This document shows, piece by piece, positions 12,729-23,884 of a DNA stretch of 64,000 bases. The position numbers were made by a program, and so were the translations under genes. The notes under the pieces were generated by a model. That model was not told the origin of the DNA. It searched no databases and worked only from the letters and a program-made list of their open reading frames with translations. The DNA is taken from the NCBI GenBank assembly GCA_028023455.1, contig JAQFVV010012511.1, forward strand, positions 248,001-312,000, in the 5' to 3' direction. The stretch comes from Epiperipatus broadwayi. Lineage: Eukaryota > Onychophora > Udeonychophora > Euonychophora > Peripatidae. How positions within the stretch are numbered: position 1 is the stretch's first letter; each line of letters begins with the position of its first letter.

Positions 12729-14530
12729 AATATTGAGGATTTTTCACCGCCACCACCACTCAGTGCAAGCCAGAGTAAATCAATGGCTGCAAGAAGGTAT
12801 GTACATATTTCTGGCTTGTAGCTTTCATTAGTAAGGAGCCTTGGATATGACAGTACTAAATCTAAATCTTAGAATCTAATGCAACTCTCCAGCAGTCATC
12901 TTTTACCTTTTTAGTTAACCATAAAGCTTTGAATCCAAAATGAAAATACAATAATGTTTTCAATTCAAGCTCATTTTGTTTGCATAGTCATCTAAATCTA
13001 AACTCAATTCAGCATCTATACAATTTGTTTTGTTTGTTTTTTTTGGTACTTTAATAACCATAGACACCATAATCCTATTGGGAAGGATGAAAGCTACAAG
13101 TTAAAACTAGTTTGGGGATATTGGATAAGTAGGTGTAGACAGGGATTTTATGCACAAATCTTCTTGCATCTGCTGATTACTGTGACTTGTACTGAGTGGC
13201 ACTACTGTATGAAGAGTTTTGCCTCTGTATTAACAGCTTATGGAAGTATAAAGATGATCATGTGAGGTTTAGTGGTCTTATATGACTACATAGAAACTAA
13301 AGTCTCCATACAGTAGAGCCACCAATGCAAGTCAGAGCAATCAATGGATGGAAGGTTTATGCATAAAATCCCTATCTAGTTCCTACTCATCCATTATCTC
13401 CAGACTAGTTTCCAGTTTGTGGCTTTCATCACTGAGGAGTGTTAGATCTGAGAGCATTGCACCTAGATCTTAGGATCTAATGCAATCCTCCAGCAGCCAC
13501 CTTTTACTTTATTAGCTAACTATGAAGTTTTGAGTTCAAAATGAAAACACAGTAATGTTTTCAATTCAAGCTCATTAGCTTGTATAGTTGTATATATCTG
13601 AACTCGTTTGCATTCATACTTTTTGGTATCTTTGGTTCTTTAATAACCAGAGTCACCATAATCCTATTGGGCAAGATTGGTTTTAAACCATTAAACATCA
13701 CATGATCACCATTTCTTATGCTTACACAAGCTATTTACACAGAGGCTAAACTCTCCATACAGTAGTGCAAACAGAGTAATCAATGGGCGCAAGAAGGTTT
13801 GTGCATAAAATCCAATATTCCCTTACTAGTTTCCAGCTTGTGGTTTTTATCAGTGAGAGCTAATAAGGTAGAAAATGTTTGCAGGAGGGTTCTAGATGCA
13901 GTGCTCTTAGATCCAAGGCTCCTCCCTGATGAATGCCACAAGCTGGAATCTAGTCTGGGGATACTGGATGAATAGGCACTAGATAGAGATTTTATGCACA
14001 AACCTTCTTGCATCCATTATTTATTCTGGTTTGCACTGGTGATGCTCCTTTGTTTAAACAGTTAGTTGTTTAAAACCAATTCTGCCCAATAGGATTATGG
14101 TGACTCTGGTTAATAAAGATCCAAAGACATCAAAAAGTATGGATGCTGAACTGAGTTCAGATCTATACAACTATACAAGCTAATGAGCTTAAATTGAAAA
14201 CATTGTTTTCATTTTGGACTCAAAGCTTTATAGTTAGCTAATAAGGTAAAAGGTGGCTGGTGGAGGGTTGCATTAAATCCTAAGATCTAGGTGCAGTGCT
14301 CTCAGATCCAAGGCTCCTCACTGATGAACGCCACAAGCTGGAAACTAGTTTGAGGATATTGGATGAGTAGGCATTAGATAGGGATTTTATGCACAAACCT
14401 TCTTGCATCCATTGATTACTCTGACTTATACTGGTGGCACTACTGTATGGAGAGTTGAGCTACTGTGTAAACAATTTGTGTAAGCATAAGAAATGATGAT
14501 CATGTGATGTTTAGTGATTATGTAGGCGAA
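12729..14530. repeat. Cluster of head-to-head copies of an unnamed palindromic repeat
   Basis: Several copies of one ~450-bp unit lie in alternating orientation: plus at about 12757-13085, minus to ~13300, plus to ~13735, a short plus piece to ~13860, a minus piece to ~14060, and a fuller minus copy to ~14530. Shared landmarks are ATGCACAAACCTTCTTGCAT, AGATCTAGGTGCAGTGCTC, GGCTCCTCACTGATGAA and CCTATTGGG. The same family occurs at 30004-30298 (eroded) and 58185-59165 (best preserved). No protein is encoded; open frames across it are incidental. Confidence 0.85.
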
Positions 14531-15455
14531 TAATTTTTAAGAGTCCAATGTGCATTATCAAAAATATTTTTGATTAATATAATTAAAATGTCTGATAAAA
14601 TACATAAGAACAATATATAAATGACACTTTTATTCATGATACTTTTGTTATATTTGACTGGCAACAAGACCCACCATATCTACAGAGATGACTTTCTGAT
14701 TATCAGTCACTTATGATTGGAAACAATCCATTTAATAAAATTATTTAAAATACATAATCTTAAAATTTTTAATAAATTTGAAAATAATCCCATATCTGAA
14801 GTCTTTCTATTTATAAGATTATAAAAAGGAAATTATTTTATCAAACTTGATATCTCTGATTATTTAAGAGTAGTATATTGGCTACATCATTAAAAGTTAT
14901 TCCATTATTCAAAAAATGCCAAAATATTATTTCCATCTGTTCAATATCATAACTGATTTAATAGAAATATGATAGCATTTTTTAGATCTATAATATAAAC
15001 AGACGTTTATCTTTATACAACCAGTTAAGTAATGATTGATTCTGCCAATTGACAGTATGATAAATACAATCCTAAATATATTGTAATGTTTATTTATATA
15101 CGTTGCAAATATATTGGTATTTGGTAAAAGCTAAAAAAAATAAAAGTAAATTTAGATTTTTTTTTGACTAATTTTTTTTTTAAAAAAATAACATACAATG
15201 AAAGTTAAATTATTCTTTCGTAATTTTTTTTTATGTAATTGGAAATAAAAGTAGAATTGGAGAGAACAAAAGAATTCCAAAAGCAAGTAAAAAGATAAGC
15301 TAAAAGAAAAATATTTTAGCTAATTAAACATAGCCGAAAAACTTGATAAAAAAATGAGAACTTAGTAATTGAAAAATGATAAAGACTGTATAAGATTATA
15401 AACACAAAACGCCATGATAATAGCATGCGCAGAAGTCTGAAAACTGGACCTCTAG
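14531..15455. other. No gene recognised; AT-rich
   Basis: This is AT-rich sequence with T and A runs around 15130-15200. Nothing is recognised until the TATA-containing island that follows. Confidence 0.5.
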
Positions 15456-15463
15456 TATAAAAA
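15456..15463 (+). promoter_or_regulatory. TATA box candidate
   Basis: TATAAAAA stands at the start of a less AT-rich island, with TTCAGTTGG about 16-24 bases downstream as a possible initiator. It could be the core promoter of a host transcript or belong to an LTR. No neighbouring gene confirms either. Confidence 0.4.
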
Positions 15464-15485
15464 GGAGAGATTCAGTTGGAGGAAT

Positions 15486-15744
15486 GTCTTGGTTTGCCTG
15501 ATATTCTTTTGGTTGGTTTTGGATTAAAGAATCCAGACCACTCTGCGATGAAAAAGTTCTTCATACGAGAGTAGACCGGAGCTTTAGCTGACATTGTTAC
15601 CGATGGACACCAGAGAAGCTTACGCGACTAGCCTATGGAACCAGTACCAAGATCAATTTATAATCAATGGCCGTGAGCTCATGTTAACCCCAAAAAACTA
15701 TGCATAGTTATCTACAACCATCGTGAATTCACTAAAACTTACCG
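15486..15744 (+). other. Exon-like or LTR-like island with a 34-codon ORF
   Basis: This stretch is clearly less AT-rich than its surroundings and follows a TATA box. It contains a short upstream frame from 15548 (8 codons) and a 34-codon ORF at 15603-15707 that starts MDTREAYATSLWNQ and has no recognised domain. It ends at a GTAAGT that would serve as a splice donor (15745). That donor sits in a perfect 14-bp palindrome (15737-15750), so the donor reading is ambiguous. A first exon, a non-coding RNA exon or part of a solo LTR are all possible. The Merlin element inserted just downstream. Confidence 0.35.
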
Positions 15745-15759
15745 GTAAGTTATGCTTCA

Positions 15760-16705
15760 GGTAAAGGTTTACTTTAGCGACCAGGGCATATTCGCCATCT
15801 AGTTTTTAAAATTAGAACTAAAATGTTACGTATCTGCTCCTATATTACAATTACAGTAAATATTTATTAATTAAAACGTAAAAGATAATAAAAAAAATCA
15901 TTTACCTTTTTAAATACAATTATGCCCTATGCATAGTAGGAAGTTGGAGAAAAAGGCGGCAGTGCTATATCTACTGTGGAAGGCAAATTCTTGGAGGTAC
16001 GATGAAAATAAAACCCTGCTGGTACCAGATTGGAATTTCAGCTTACGCTTGGACCTCATCCACATATTCTCAATATTCTGGGTCTGTATGTCTTGGTCTT
16101 CGGGATTCACGAAGTTGTCCTGGTGGACAACAACCGAATGCATGTACACCCCATTGCTAAGTCTGCTGATATTATTGTACGCAGCCCAGTCATCTGAAAT
16201 TATGCGAGTCCCTGGTAAAATGTACCGCTGGATTAGGGCCTCCAATGTGCCAGCCGTTTTATCCGCAACTTCTGCCAAGAAGAACTTCCTTGACCCTCTT
16301 TCAATACCACCAAAGACCCAATGCCCTCTATGTATAGTCCCCTTGTGGTATTTTATGTGGAAATAATACGTTTCGTCGATTTGGACGACTAATGGCTCCC
16401 CATTGTCATCCATTCTGCCGAGAACCATCGAGATAGTTTAAATTCTTAAGTTATAAATGTCGATAGTTTGAATTCTTAAGTTTCAAATAATTTAAACTAA
16501 TTATTTTAATTAAACTAGTGTAATTATTTCAACTTCTTTAAAATGGTAAATATTTTTTTTATTATCTTTTACATTTTAATAAATTTTAATGTAATTGTAA
16601 TATAGTAGTATGCGTAAGATTTTCGAATAATAATTTACTTCTAATTTTGAAAACTAGAGGGCGAACATAATTTTTACGCTGTGGTCGCTAAAGTAAACCT
16701 TTACC
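15760..16705 (-). mobile_element. Merlin-superfamily DNA transposon, complete ends
   Basis: This is a 946-bp element with perfect terminal inverted repeats of at least 24 bp (GGTAAAGGTTTACTTT at the left, its complement at the right). It is flanked by a perfect 8-bp target duplication ATGCTTCA (15752-15759 and 16706-16713). Target duplications of 8-9 bp and an IS1016-like transposase define Merlin. The element is shorter than usual autonomous copies, and the sequence upstream of the transposase frame (16429-16681) is non-coding, which suggests an internal deletion. Intact termini and target duplication argue for a recent insertion. Confidence 0.93.
15910..16428 (-). CDS. Merlin transposase, DDE domain (N-terminally short)
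   Basis: This 172-codon frame matches the ISXO2/IS1595-like DDE transposase domain of Merlin elements. The catalytic acids are visible: D18 in IDETYY, D79 in ISDDWAAY, and E120 in NIENMW, preceded by the family-typical FVNPED segment. The VFGGIERGSRKFF strand lies between the first two. The enzyme would cut and paste the element by binding its terminal repeats. The expected N-terminal ~80-100 residues, usually including a zinc-ribbon or DNA-binding part, are absent, and the start codon at 16428 opens almost directly on the catalytic domain. It may be a truncated, inactive product or the last exon of a spliced transposase. The core has no internal stops, so decay is recent. Confidence 0.88.
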   Translation of the reverse strand: MVLGRMDDNGEPLVVQIDETYYFHIKYHKGTIHRGHWVFGGIERGSRKFFLAEVADKTAGTLEALIQRYILPGTRIISDDWAAYNNISRLSNGVYMHSVVVHQDNFVNPEDQDIQTQNIENMWMRSKRKLKFQSGTSRVLFSSYLQEFAFHSRYSTAAFFSNFLLCIGHNCI

Positions 16706-16713
16706 ATGCTTCA

Positions 16714-18929
16714 TTATCCTGATTGTGACAAAGTTAACCATTTTATAAACTATTCATAAAAATAAGCTTATAATAGGATCCCGATAGAGACTTTAATTTA
16801 ATTGATCAAGAGACTCTTATTTAACCAAGAACTTTGTAATTAATTATTCAGCAGTTATTTTATTATTAATGTTTCACGTCTGAATTATTGTGTGTTCTAT
16901 CCAATTTACTTAATTATTAATTCACATTTTAACTTGAACAGATTTTTTAATCTGTTATAATAAAAATATTTATAATAGCAATTTTCATTTGTGCGTTATT
17001 AATAAGATTTTTTTTTTATTATTAATTTATTATTAGTTTAATAAGATTTAAAACGTAATTTACCTTTGCCAATATGTTTGAATAAGCCCAGGAATAATAA
17101 TCTTAAAAAAAAAAAAATTCTTGTTACGGTATGATGCAATACCGATTAAGTTAAAAGTATTTTTCTTTTTTTATTCATGAGATGTTATTTGACAATTTCA
17201 GCGGACCCTTTAGAATAAAAGGTCATGGCGCCCATATTAAATAAATTAAAAGCTGATTTCGTCAATAGCATAATTCTCAACTATTAATAGGCCGAGTTGA
17301 TCAGGAAATATAGCCGTGTTTTTAGAATAGAAATACAACTTCTTCTTTTTTGACATTGCTTGATCAACTCGCGCGCAGTTTATAATAGCGTGTAGAGGCC
17401 TAGAAATACGGAAAATGTTATAATATATATATTGTTATGCTGACAACTATCTTTTAATTAATATGCTTAAGTTTTCTTATTTAACTTTAGAGATATTGAT
17501 ATATCAACTTTAACAACATATATATATAATAGATTTCAGAATTAATAATTCTAATCTTAACTATGCTAACAGAAAATATTTTTATAATGTACAGAATAAC
17601 AAATATGCTAATTTTAAAGGATTGTTTAGATAATAATAAATAATTACTTTTTTTTTTTCCTTCCTCAATAATTATTATGAAAAGAGCAGTCAAATGTGAA
17701 TCCTGCTCTTTTTGTAAATTACTTGTCAGGATGGTATGAAGAATTATCTCTACATTCTATTATACTTTCACAAAGTTTTATTGCAACTATAAACATCATA
17801 AATTATAACAATGACTACTGAAAAGTGTGATAAATTTATTAACTTATTGACCTTCTAAAAATGAACTATTATTATAATGAAAAAGTTAACATTTAACTAA
17901 TTTCTTCACAATTAAATGTTATATTTAAATGAATTACATAAAATTAAATTTATTCATATTTGTTTTAGAGAAAATTCAATTTGTTTTAATTTAGCAAAGA
18001 TAAATGTTGAATATTGGTTAATTTTAAAAAATTTAAGTGTATTTTCTACAATACTCTAATAGACTAAATGAAATAGGTAAAGGGTTATATGGATGGATAT
18101 CTTAATAATACTCCCCCCCCTCCACTTTTAAAACTAAAAATGCAAATTCACCTTTAATGTTTTCCAGATATTTCTCTTATTGTAATACTTGTAACAAAGT
18201 AATTTTTTTTTATGAAATGCTAGAAGGTCTATAAGTTTGTTGGGTTTATTTTTTCACTTCAAGATTATTTCAATCCTGACATAAATAAAATGTTTCAAGC
18301 AAATCTTATCAAAATTTGCAAAACATTTAAAAAACTTATTTTTAAAATGTGTTTATTATTATTATTTATTTTTTGTAAATAAACAATAAAAATCAGATAA
18401 GCTACATATATTTATCTTCTTTTTTTAAAACAATAATTCCTGTCCCTATTTCCAATAAATATTATAAATATGAACTAAAATTAATGCATATTTATTAAAC
18501 TATACATTGAAAAATAATAATAACTGATATTTTCAAATTGTTTGAAAACTACTTTCAGCCATATTTACAAAATAGTTTCTTGCATGTATATATTAAAGAC
18601 TCCCCCCCCCCCCTTAATCTGTCCAAAAATTAAAGATTGCCATATAGTGACAAATATAGCTGATACACAAAAAGTTAATCTTCTAGTAAATGTTTAGCTA
18701 GACAAAAAATATATGAAGAAAAAAAGAAATATTAAAATATTTTTTAAAAAAAATTGAAGATCTGGAATTCTGTAAAATGATATAGAAGAGTTAACTATAA
18801 TATAAAAATTGATAACTTGTGAATTGACAAGGAAAGCTATAAAAGAAAATTAAAATCTGCCAAGGTAGTTATAACTTGTCTAAAGCCAAATATAATCACA
18901 AACCAATCAAAATAACAAGCTAGATATAA
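16714..18929. other. No gene recognised; one hairpin
   Basis: AT-rich sequence predominates, with C runs at 18112-18120 and 18602-18613. A GAGTTGATCA at about 17293 is matched by TGATCAACTC about 70 bases later, a 10-bp hairpin in a less AT-rich part at 17220-17400. No coding region is recognised. Confidence 0.5.
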
Positions 18930-19960
18930 AAATGATTTTAGCATAGTGAATCACATTCAAATATTGAGAGAAGTTAATGAATGTAACTTTCACATGCTAT
19001 GGGTTTATAGATTATAAAAAGACATTTGATTCTCTAAGCAATTCCACAGTAATTAAAGCTTTGGATCATCAAGATATTCTCATGGACATCAAGATATTCA
19101 CATGGAATATTATCATATTCAAAGAATACTTATCAAAATAAGAAAGCAGTAAATAGATTGCATGATGACAATAAAAAAAATTGCAATTTTTTATATAACA
19201 CTAGGTAATTCCATATCTTCAAAAAAAAATTACAGTTGTTTAGCAATAAGTATTTTTAAAAAAAGCTTATAGAAGTCATGTAAATTTTCCGAATATGTGC
19301 TTGTTTTTACATATAATGCTTCAGAACTTCGGTAACTATTGAAAGAGTTACCGATGAAAGTAAAAATATGTGACTATAGATAAATACTAAACAAATTACT
19401 GTTCAATGGATTTTCACAGTAAAAGAAAATTAAGATTTATAATCAGAAATTAGAAAATAACCACAAATATTTTGATTAGTTTATTAATACAGATAAAAGC
19501 ATAATGGATTAAATTAATCATAGAATTGAACATGGATGCATTTGAGAGAAATCACATAAAAGAAAATATGCCTAAATATTTGAAAAGAAAGCAGCTGAGA
19601 TTTAAATCTTGACCTTTCAATGAATTATATATATATATATTGAAAATAATAAAAGATTAAAGATAAAATGTGAATGAAAAAATAATCTGTTATCATTGTA
19701 AGAATTAAGACATTGAAATGGAACTATGTTGAACATGCTGCTAAAAGAGAACTAGATAAACGATAGAAGTTTTTAAACTGAACCCCCAAGAGATTGCAGG
19801 AGACCTAGAGACAAACTATATATGAGATGGATGAATGAAATAAAAAAAATTTGCCTGAGTGATGTGGAGTAGAGAAACTTGATTAAACTTGAAGGGATCT
19901 TAATCCTGCTATGAATTGAAAATGAGAATATAGGAGTAATAAATTGTAAAAGAATAACTA
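18930..19960 (+). pseudogene. Decayed RTE-clade LINE (reverse transcriptase and tail)
   Basis: Fragments in shifting frames match an RTE-type non-LTR retrotransposon. Near 19003 the segment FIDYKKTFDSLSN and then VIKALDHQDI correspond to the RT region before the catalytic YADD. Near 19789 RDCRRPRDKLYMRWMNEI corresponds to the conserved C-terminal tail of RTE ORF2 (R-P-x-RW-x-DEI pattern), followed by frame stops. The catalytic motif itself was not recognised and the copy contains many stops. A 21-bp duplication (CATCAAGATATTC) lies near 19076-19112. It is an old, inactive insertion in the plus orientation. Confidence 0.8.
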
Positions 19961-20150
19961 ATCTAGCTCAATATTTATAAGAGATTGCCTAAGTTACCTA
20001 CTCTTTCTTGAAATATTTTTTTAAACAAAAAAAGAAAACTTTTTTTATAAAAAAATCACTCATGCTTTTCAATTATCATGAAAATATCAGAAAGAACCAA
20101 ACAGAGCTTTTATGCCATATATTTTATAGTTTTGCATTATTATAATCTAA

Positions 20151-20322
20151 ATATAGAGTTCTCTCTCTTTTTGGAAAAAGAGTGAACAATGATAAATAAG
20201 TTATTTACTTTTTGAAAATTTAATGTTAAACTTAACATATAGAGTTCTCTCTCTTTTTGGAAAAAGAGTGAACAATGATAAATAAGTTATTTACTTTTTG
20301 AAAATTTAATGTTAAACTTAAC
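20151..20322 (+). repeat. 86-bp exact tandem duplication
   Basis: Two apparently identical 86-bp units start at 20151 and 20237, each beginning ATATAGAGTTCTCTCTC and ending in AAACTTAAC. Each unit contains a small hairpin (CTTTTT then AAAAAG). Confidence 0.95.
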
Positions 20323-21689
20323 AATATAATTAATTATATATATATACTTATCCAAAGTTATTTGTGTTGATGTAAAAAAACACTATATTACTAGCTAATT
20401 AACTTAATAAAAAGCAATCAAATAATTTAAAACTTTTTTGTAATTAATACTTATAACTTAAAAACTTTTACAAAATAAAGTATAAATAAATTTGATAAAT
20501 TTAAGAATCATCAATAATAAAAATAACAAATCACACATCTACTAACTCTATAGCTCTATTAAAACTAAATGTTTTCTAGATTGCAGTGCAAATAATTTTC
20601 ATATTGTTGGCTATTCAATTTATTACTTTTTTTCCTTTTAGTTTTAGATAAATTATAAAGATGATGAATTATGGGAAGAGGAGTTTGACTATGTCTAATT
20701 AAGAGAAGAAAATGTATATAAAAATTTTTTGCATCTTAATCAAAAAAAAAAATGATTTTTTTTATGATTTCCTAAGATGTTCTTTTGCTTCAATTTTAGC
20801 AGTTATGGGAATTGTTTTCATTGTATTATAATAAAAATAAGAATGTGATAAAATGTGTTTTACTTACATAACTGTTTATTACATGACATCATTGTATTTA
20901 TTATTTGTTTATTTGTTAACAACTGCATAAAGTTTTATCTTTAATTAAAATTTGATTGATATAATAATAATTTTTAACACAACATTTCTATAAATACTGC
21001 ATCAGAGAATGTAATTAAAATAATTATAATAATAATAAAAAATATGTTATAACAGCATAAATATTAATTAATTAAATTCAAATGTTTTTTATTTATTTAT
21101 CAATAACAATAAATAAAAATAAAATAATCCTATGATTAATTATTTGCCAAGTCATATGATTTTCAAGCACTTAAAGTGTGGACTAAACATAAGAGTTCAT
21201 TTAACTGGTCAAAGAAAGGTATTGTATATATTTCTTTATTCAACTGTAATATCTTTAATTCTGAAGTCTATCATTCTATGTTAATCATGCAAATCAAAGC
21301 TTCCTGGATTGATTCTCAGTTAATTAAACAATTACTTTTTTAAATAATCACTTTGTTAAAGTTGAAGATGGATATTACATGCATATGAAATGGCTCATTA
21401 TTATCATGTAAAAAAGCTCTTCTCTCTAGTAGTTAATTTTTTTCTTTTAAAAAATCAATAGAATTTTTCAACTTTCAAAATCTATTTAAGACATGTCCTC
21501 TAGAAAACAACTGTACTTGATAATGAAAGAAGAAATTGCTGTATTCCAATCTAACATTATGCAATATTTTCTCAATTAATATTATTTAATTTTCTTGTAC
21601 TAATTTTATTCATGCATTGCAAGTTTAAAAATTTTCCCATTCAATAAGTTTTAGTGTACAATGCAATAATATTATAATAGAGGATATGG
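20323..21689. other. No confirmed gene; one weak terminal-exon candidate
   Basis: This is AT-rich sequence. At 20648-20698 a pyrimidine-rich tract ending in AG is followed by a 16-codon open frame with an acidic end (DELWEEEFDYV, then stop). An AATAAA lies about 135 bases downstream. This could be the last exon of a plus-strand gene but has no recognised homologue, so it is not called as a CDS. Confidence 0.25.
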
Positions 21690-22200
21690 TAAAAAGTTTT
21701 CAAGTAAAGCTGTACTCCCAGATACTTGAACAATCATTGATACTTTATCAATCACTGATGGAATACCATCAGTACAAATTATAAGTTTATTTGAACTGGA
21801 ATCTAATTGCAGGTTTTCTAGGCATGATGTTCCTTTGTCAAATATGTCTGGTCCTCTTGATTTTCCATAAAGTGACTCAAGATCAAATTATCATCAATTC
21901 CTTTTATAAAAATGCTGAATTGTGCTATATCATACATGTAGGCAGATTCATCCAAAAGTAAAAAAAAAAAAGAAGTGTAAACATAGATAAAGTCTTTCAG
22001 TTCCTCAGAAACATCACAAGAGAGTTCTACAAAGTTTGTTATAATAATCTGTTTTGATGAGGTAATTTCTTCTCCTTATTTTTATCACCAAAACATCAGA
22101 GAATTTTTTTTTTTTTTTAGCAAAAGTTAAAGCAATTTCATAGAATGCAGAAAACATTGCTAAACTGTCACAACTTCTTTTAACAAACACATTTTGTCTT
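21690..22200 (-). pseudogene. hAT transposase relic (ZBED5-like catalytic core)
   Basis: Read on the minus strand, fragments around 22150-21900 give MFSAFYEIAL, then VELSCDVSEELKDF, then LDESAYMYDIAQFSIFIKG. The last matches the LDEST-x-x-x-x-AQLLIFIRG segment of ZBED5/SCAND3-type hAT transposases, whose aspartate is part of the catalytic core. Further frames follow at the expected spacing. Stops and frame breaks are frequent and no terminal repeats or target duplication were found. It represents a different part of the protein from the remnant at 5915-6400, and I cannot say whether both belong to one family. Confidence 0.7.
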
Positions 22201-23009
22201 CTTTTTATTTCTTCATTTTTTAAAAATCACATACTCTTTTCATAATTCAAATCCAAATAATAATTCTTGTTTTCTCTCAATTTCAGTTTGATATTGCATT
22301 TTATGATACTTATTATGACTATATTGTATAAGAAAGTGTTTCATAAATAATAGACAATGTTTTTCCTGTTGATTTCAATGTAAATAAACACCCATTTTTC
22401 CAATAAGCATTGAATTCTTACATTCTACCACCTTCCTATTTTCTTTAATTTCTTTTCTTTTGTAATATGATAAATAATTGAAAATAAAAAAATAATTTTT
22501 GTCTTGAAGAAAAACTCAAGGCTTACAAAGAATGAATAAAATACAACTTATTAGCTTTAAAATATCAATTACAAATTAAAATTAAATAGCTATTAGGCTC
22601 ATTCTAAATTAGATATGTGATAACTATGTACTTATGAAATAAATTCTGAAACAAAAAATAAAATAAAATTTGACTTATTGAATTTGAATTAATGTTATAA
22701 ATTTTTTTTCAAAATACTAATAAAAATTAGTTTTTAATTTCTGTATTACTTTATAAGAATTGAACAATTTTTATTTTTATCAGATACAATGTGCCAAATT
22801 TAATCCTACAATGCATTATGTTAAGGGGTACATATGCCATAAGTTGGCATCCCTGCTAGAAATTTTAATTCTAGATATACTGACTCTGCTCCAATGATAA
22901 AAAATCAAAATCACTCTTCTAATTTAATATTAATAAAATTGAAGCTACCCATTCCATCTAATTAAATTTCAGGTTCTCATGCTTTATTTAATAAATTGGG
23001 GTTTTTTTC
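22201..23009. other. No gene recognised; AT-rich
   Basis: This stretch is AT-rich throughout, with T runs. Its first part may be further hAT remnant. Nothing else is recognised. Confidence 0.45.
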
Positions 23010-23100
23010 ATGTGTCACAGCATCGGCCAGGAAGCAAACCCGCTAACCTGGGGCAAATGCTTGTAAGGCAGCTGTGCTAACCACTCTACCACCAATGCTT
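23010..23100 (-). mobile_element. tRNA-derived SINE, head region
   Basis: On the minus strand the sequence has a pol III A box (GGTAGAGTGGTTAGC, 23090-23076) and a B box (GCGGGTTTGCTTCC, 23043-23030) at tRNA-like spacing. The B box differs from consensus at the GTTCGA core, and the acceptor stem does not close well. It is therefore a SINE head or tRNA pseudogene rather than a working tRNA gene. Confidence 0.75.
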
Positions 23101-23469
23101 GACAAGTGTTTTACTGCAATAATTTTCAAAAATTCAGATTTCAATCAATAGAGAGAACAAAACCCAATTCATAGCAAGAATAACTAAAATTATTACATAT
23201 AAAAAACTATTGCAAAGCTTATATTTTAGTCACACTGTTAGATCATTTATCTAAGAAATTAGTAAAAATTTTGTAACTATTTCAGTTCTGCCTTTTCCCC
23301 AAAATGATAACTTCTAAAATAAAGATCCTTTAATTTATAGTAATTCATTTATCTCTATTTTGTTTCTAATGTAATTTTAATTATTGGTCATAAATCATAT
23401 GTTCATAACCTTACTGTAATATTTAACTGATTTTGCTTTTTCATACTTTGTTTGCTTCTCGAACTATTG
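23101..23469. other. No gene recognised
   Basis: This is an AT-rich spacer between the SINE head and the CTT microsatellite. Confidence 0.5.
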
Positions 23470-23802
23470 AAATCTTCCTCCTCCTCCTCTTCTTCTTCTT
23501 TCTTCTTCTTCTTTCTTCTTCCTCTTCTTCTTCTTTCTTCTTCTTCTTCTTCTTCTTTCTTCTTCTTCTTCTTTCTTCTTCTTCTTCTTTCTTCTTCTTC
23601 TTCTTCCCCTTCCTCTTCTTCTTCCTCTTCTTTCTTCTTCTTCTTCTTCTTCTTCTTCTTCTTCTTCTTTCTTCTTCTTCTTCTTCTTCTTCTTCTTCTC
23701 TTCTTCTTCTTTCTTCTTCTTCTTCTTCTTCTTCTTCTTCTTCTTCTTCTTCTTCTTTCTTCTTCTTCTTCTTCTTCTTCTTCTTTCTTCTTCTTTCTTC
23801 TT

Positions 23803-23833
<31 letters not shown>

Positions 23834-23847
23834 TTATTATTATTATT

Positions 23848-23882
<35 letters not shown>
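23470..23882 (+). repeat. Long CTT/TTC microsatellite joined to TAT/AAT
   Basis: About 360 bases are almost pure pyrimidine on the plus strand (CTT units with phase slips and a few CCT units). They pass directly into TAT and then AAT triplets. The overlapping poly-Ser/Leu/Phe open frames are products of the repeat, not genes. Confidence 0.98.

Positions 23883-23884
<2 letters not shown>

Noticed and set aside
13780-14013. 77-codon minus-strand open frame
   Set aside because: It lies wholly in the palindromic repeat cluster, is not kept in other copies and shows no domain.
15929-16366. 145-codon open frame on the plus strand
   Set aside because: It is antisense to the Merlin transposase; the minus-strand frame has the DDE motifs and this one has none.
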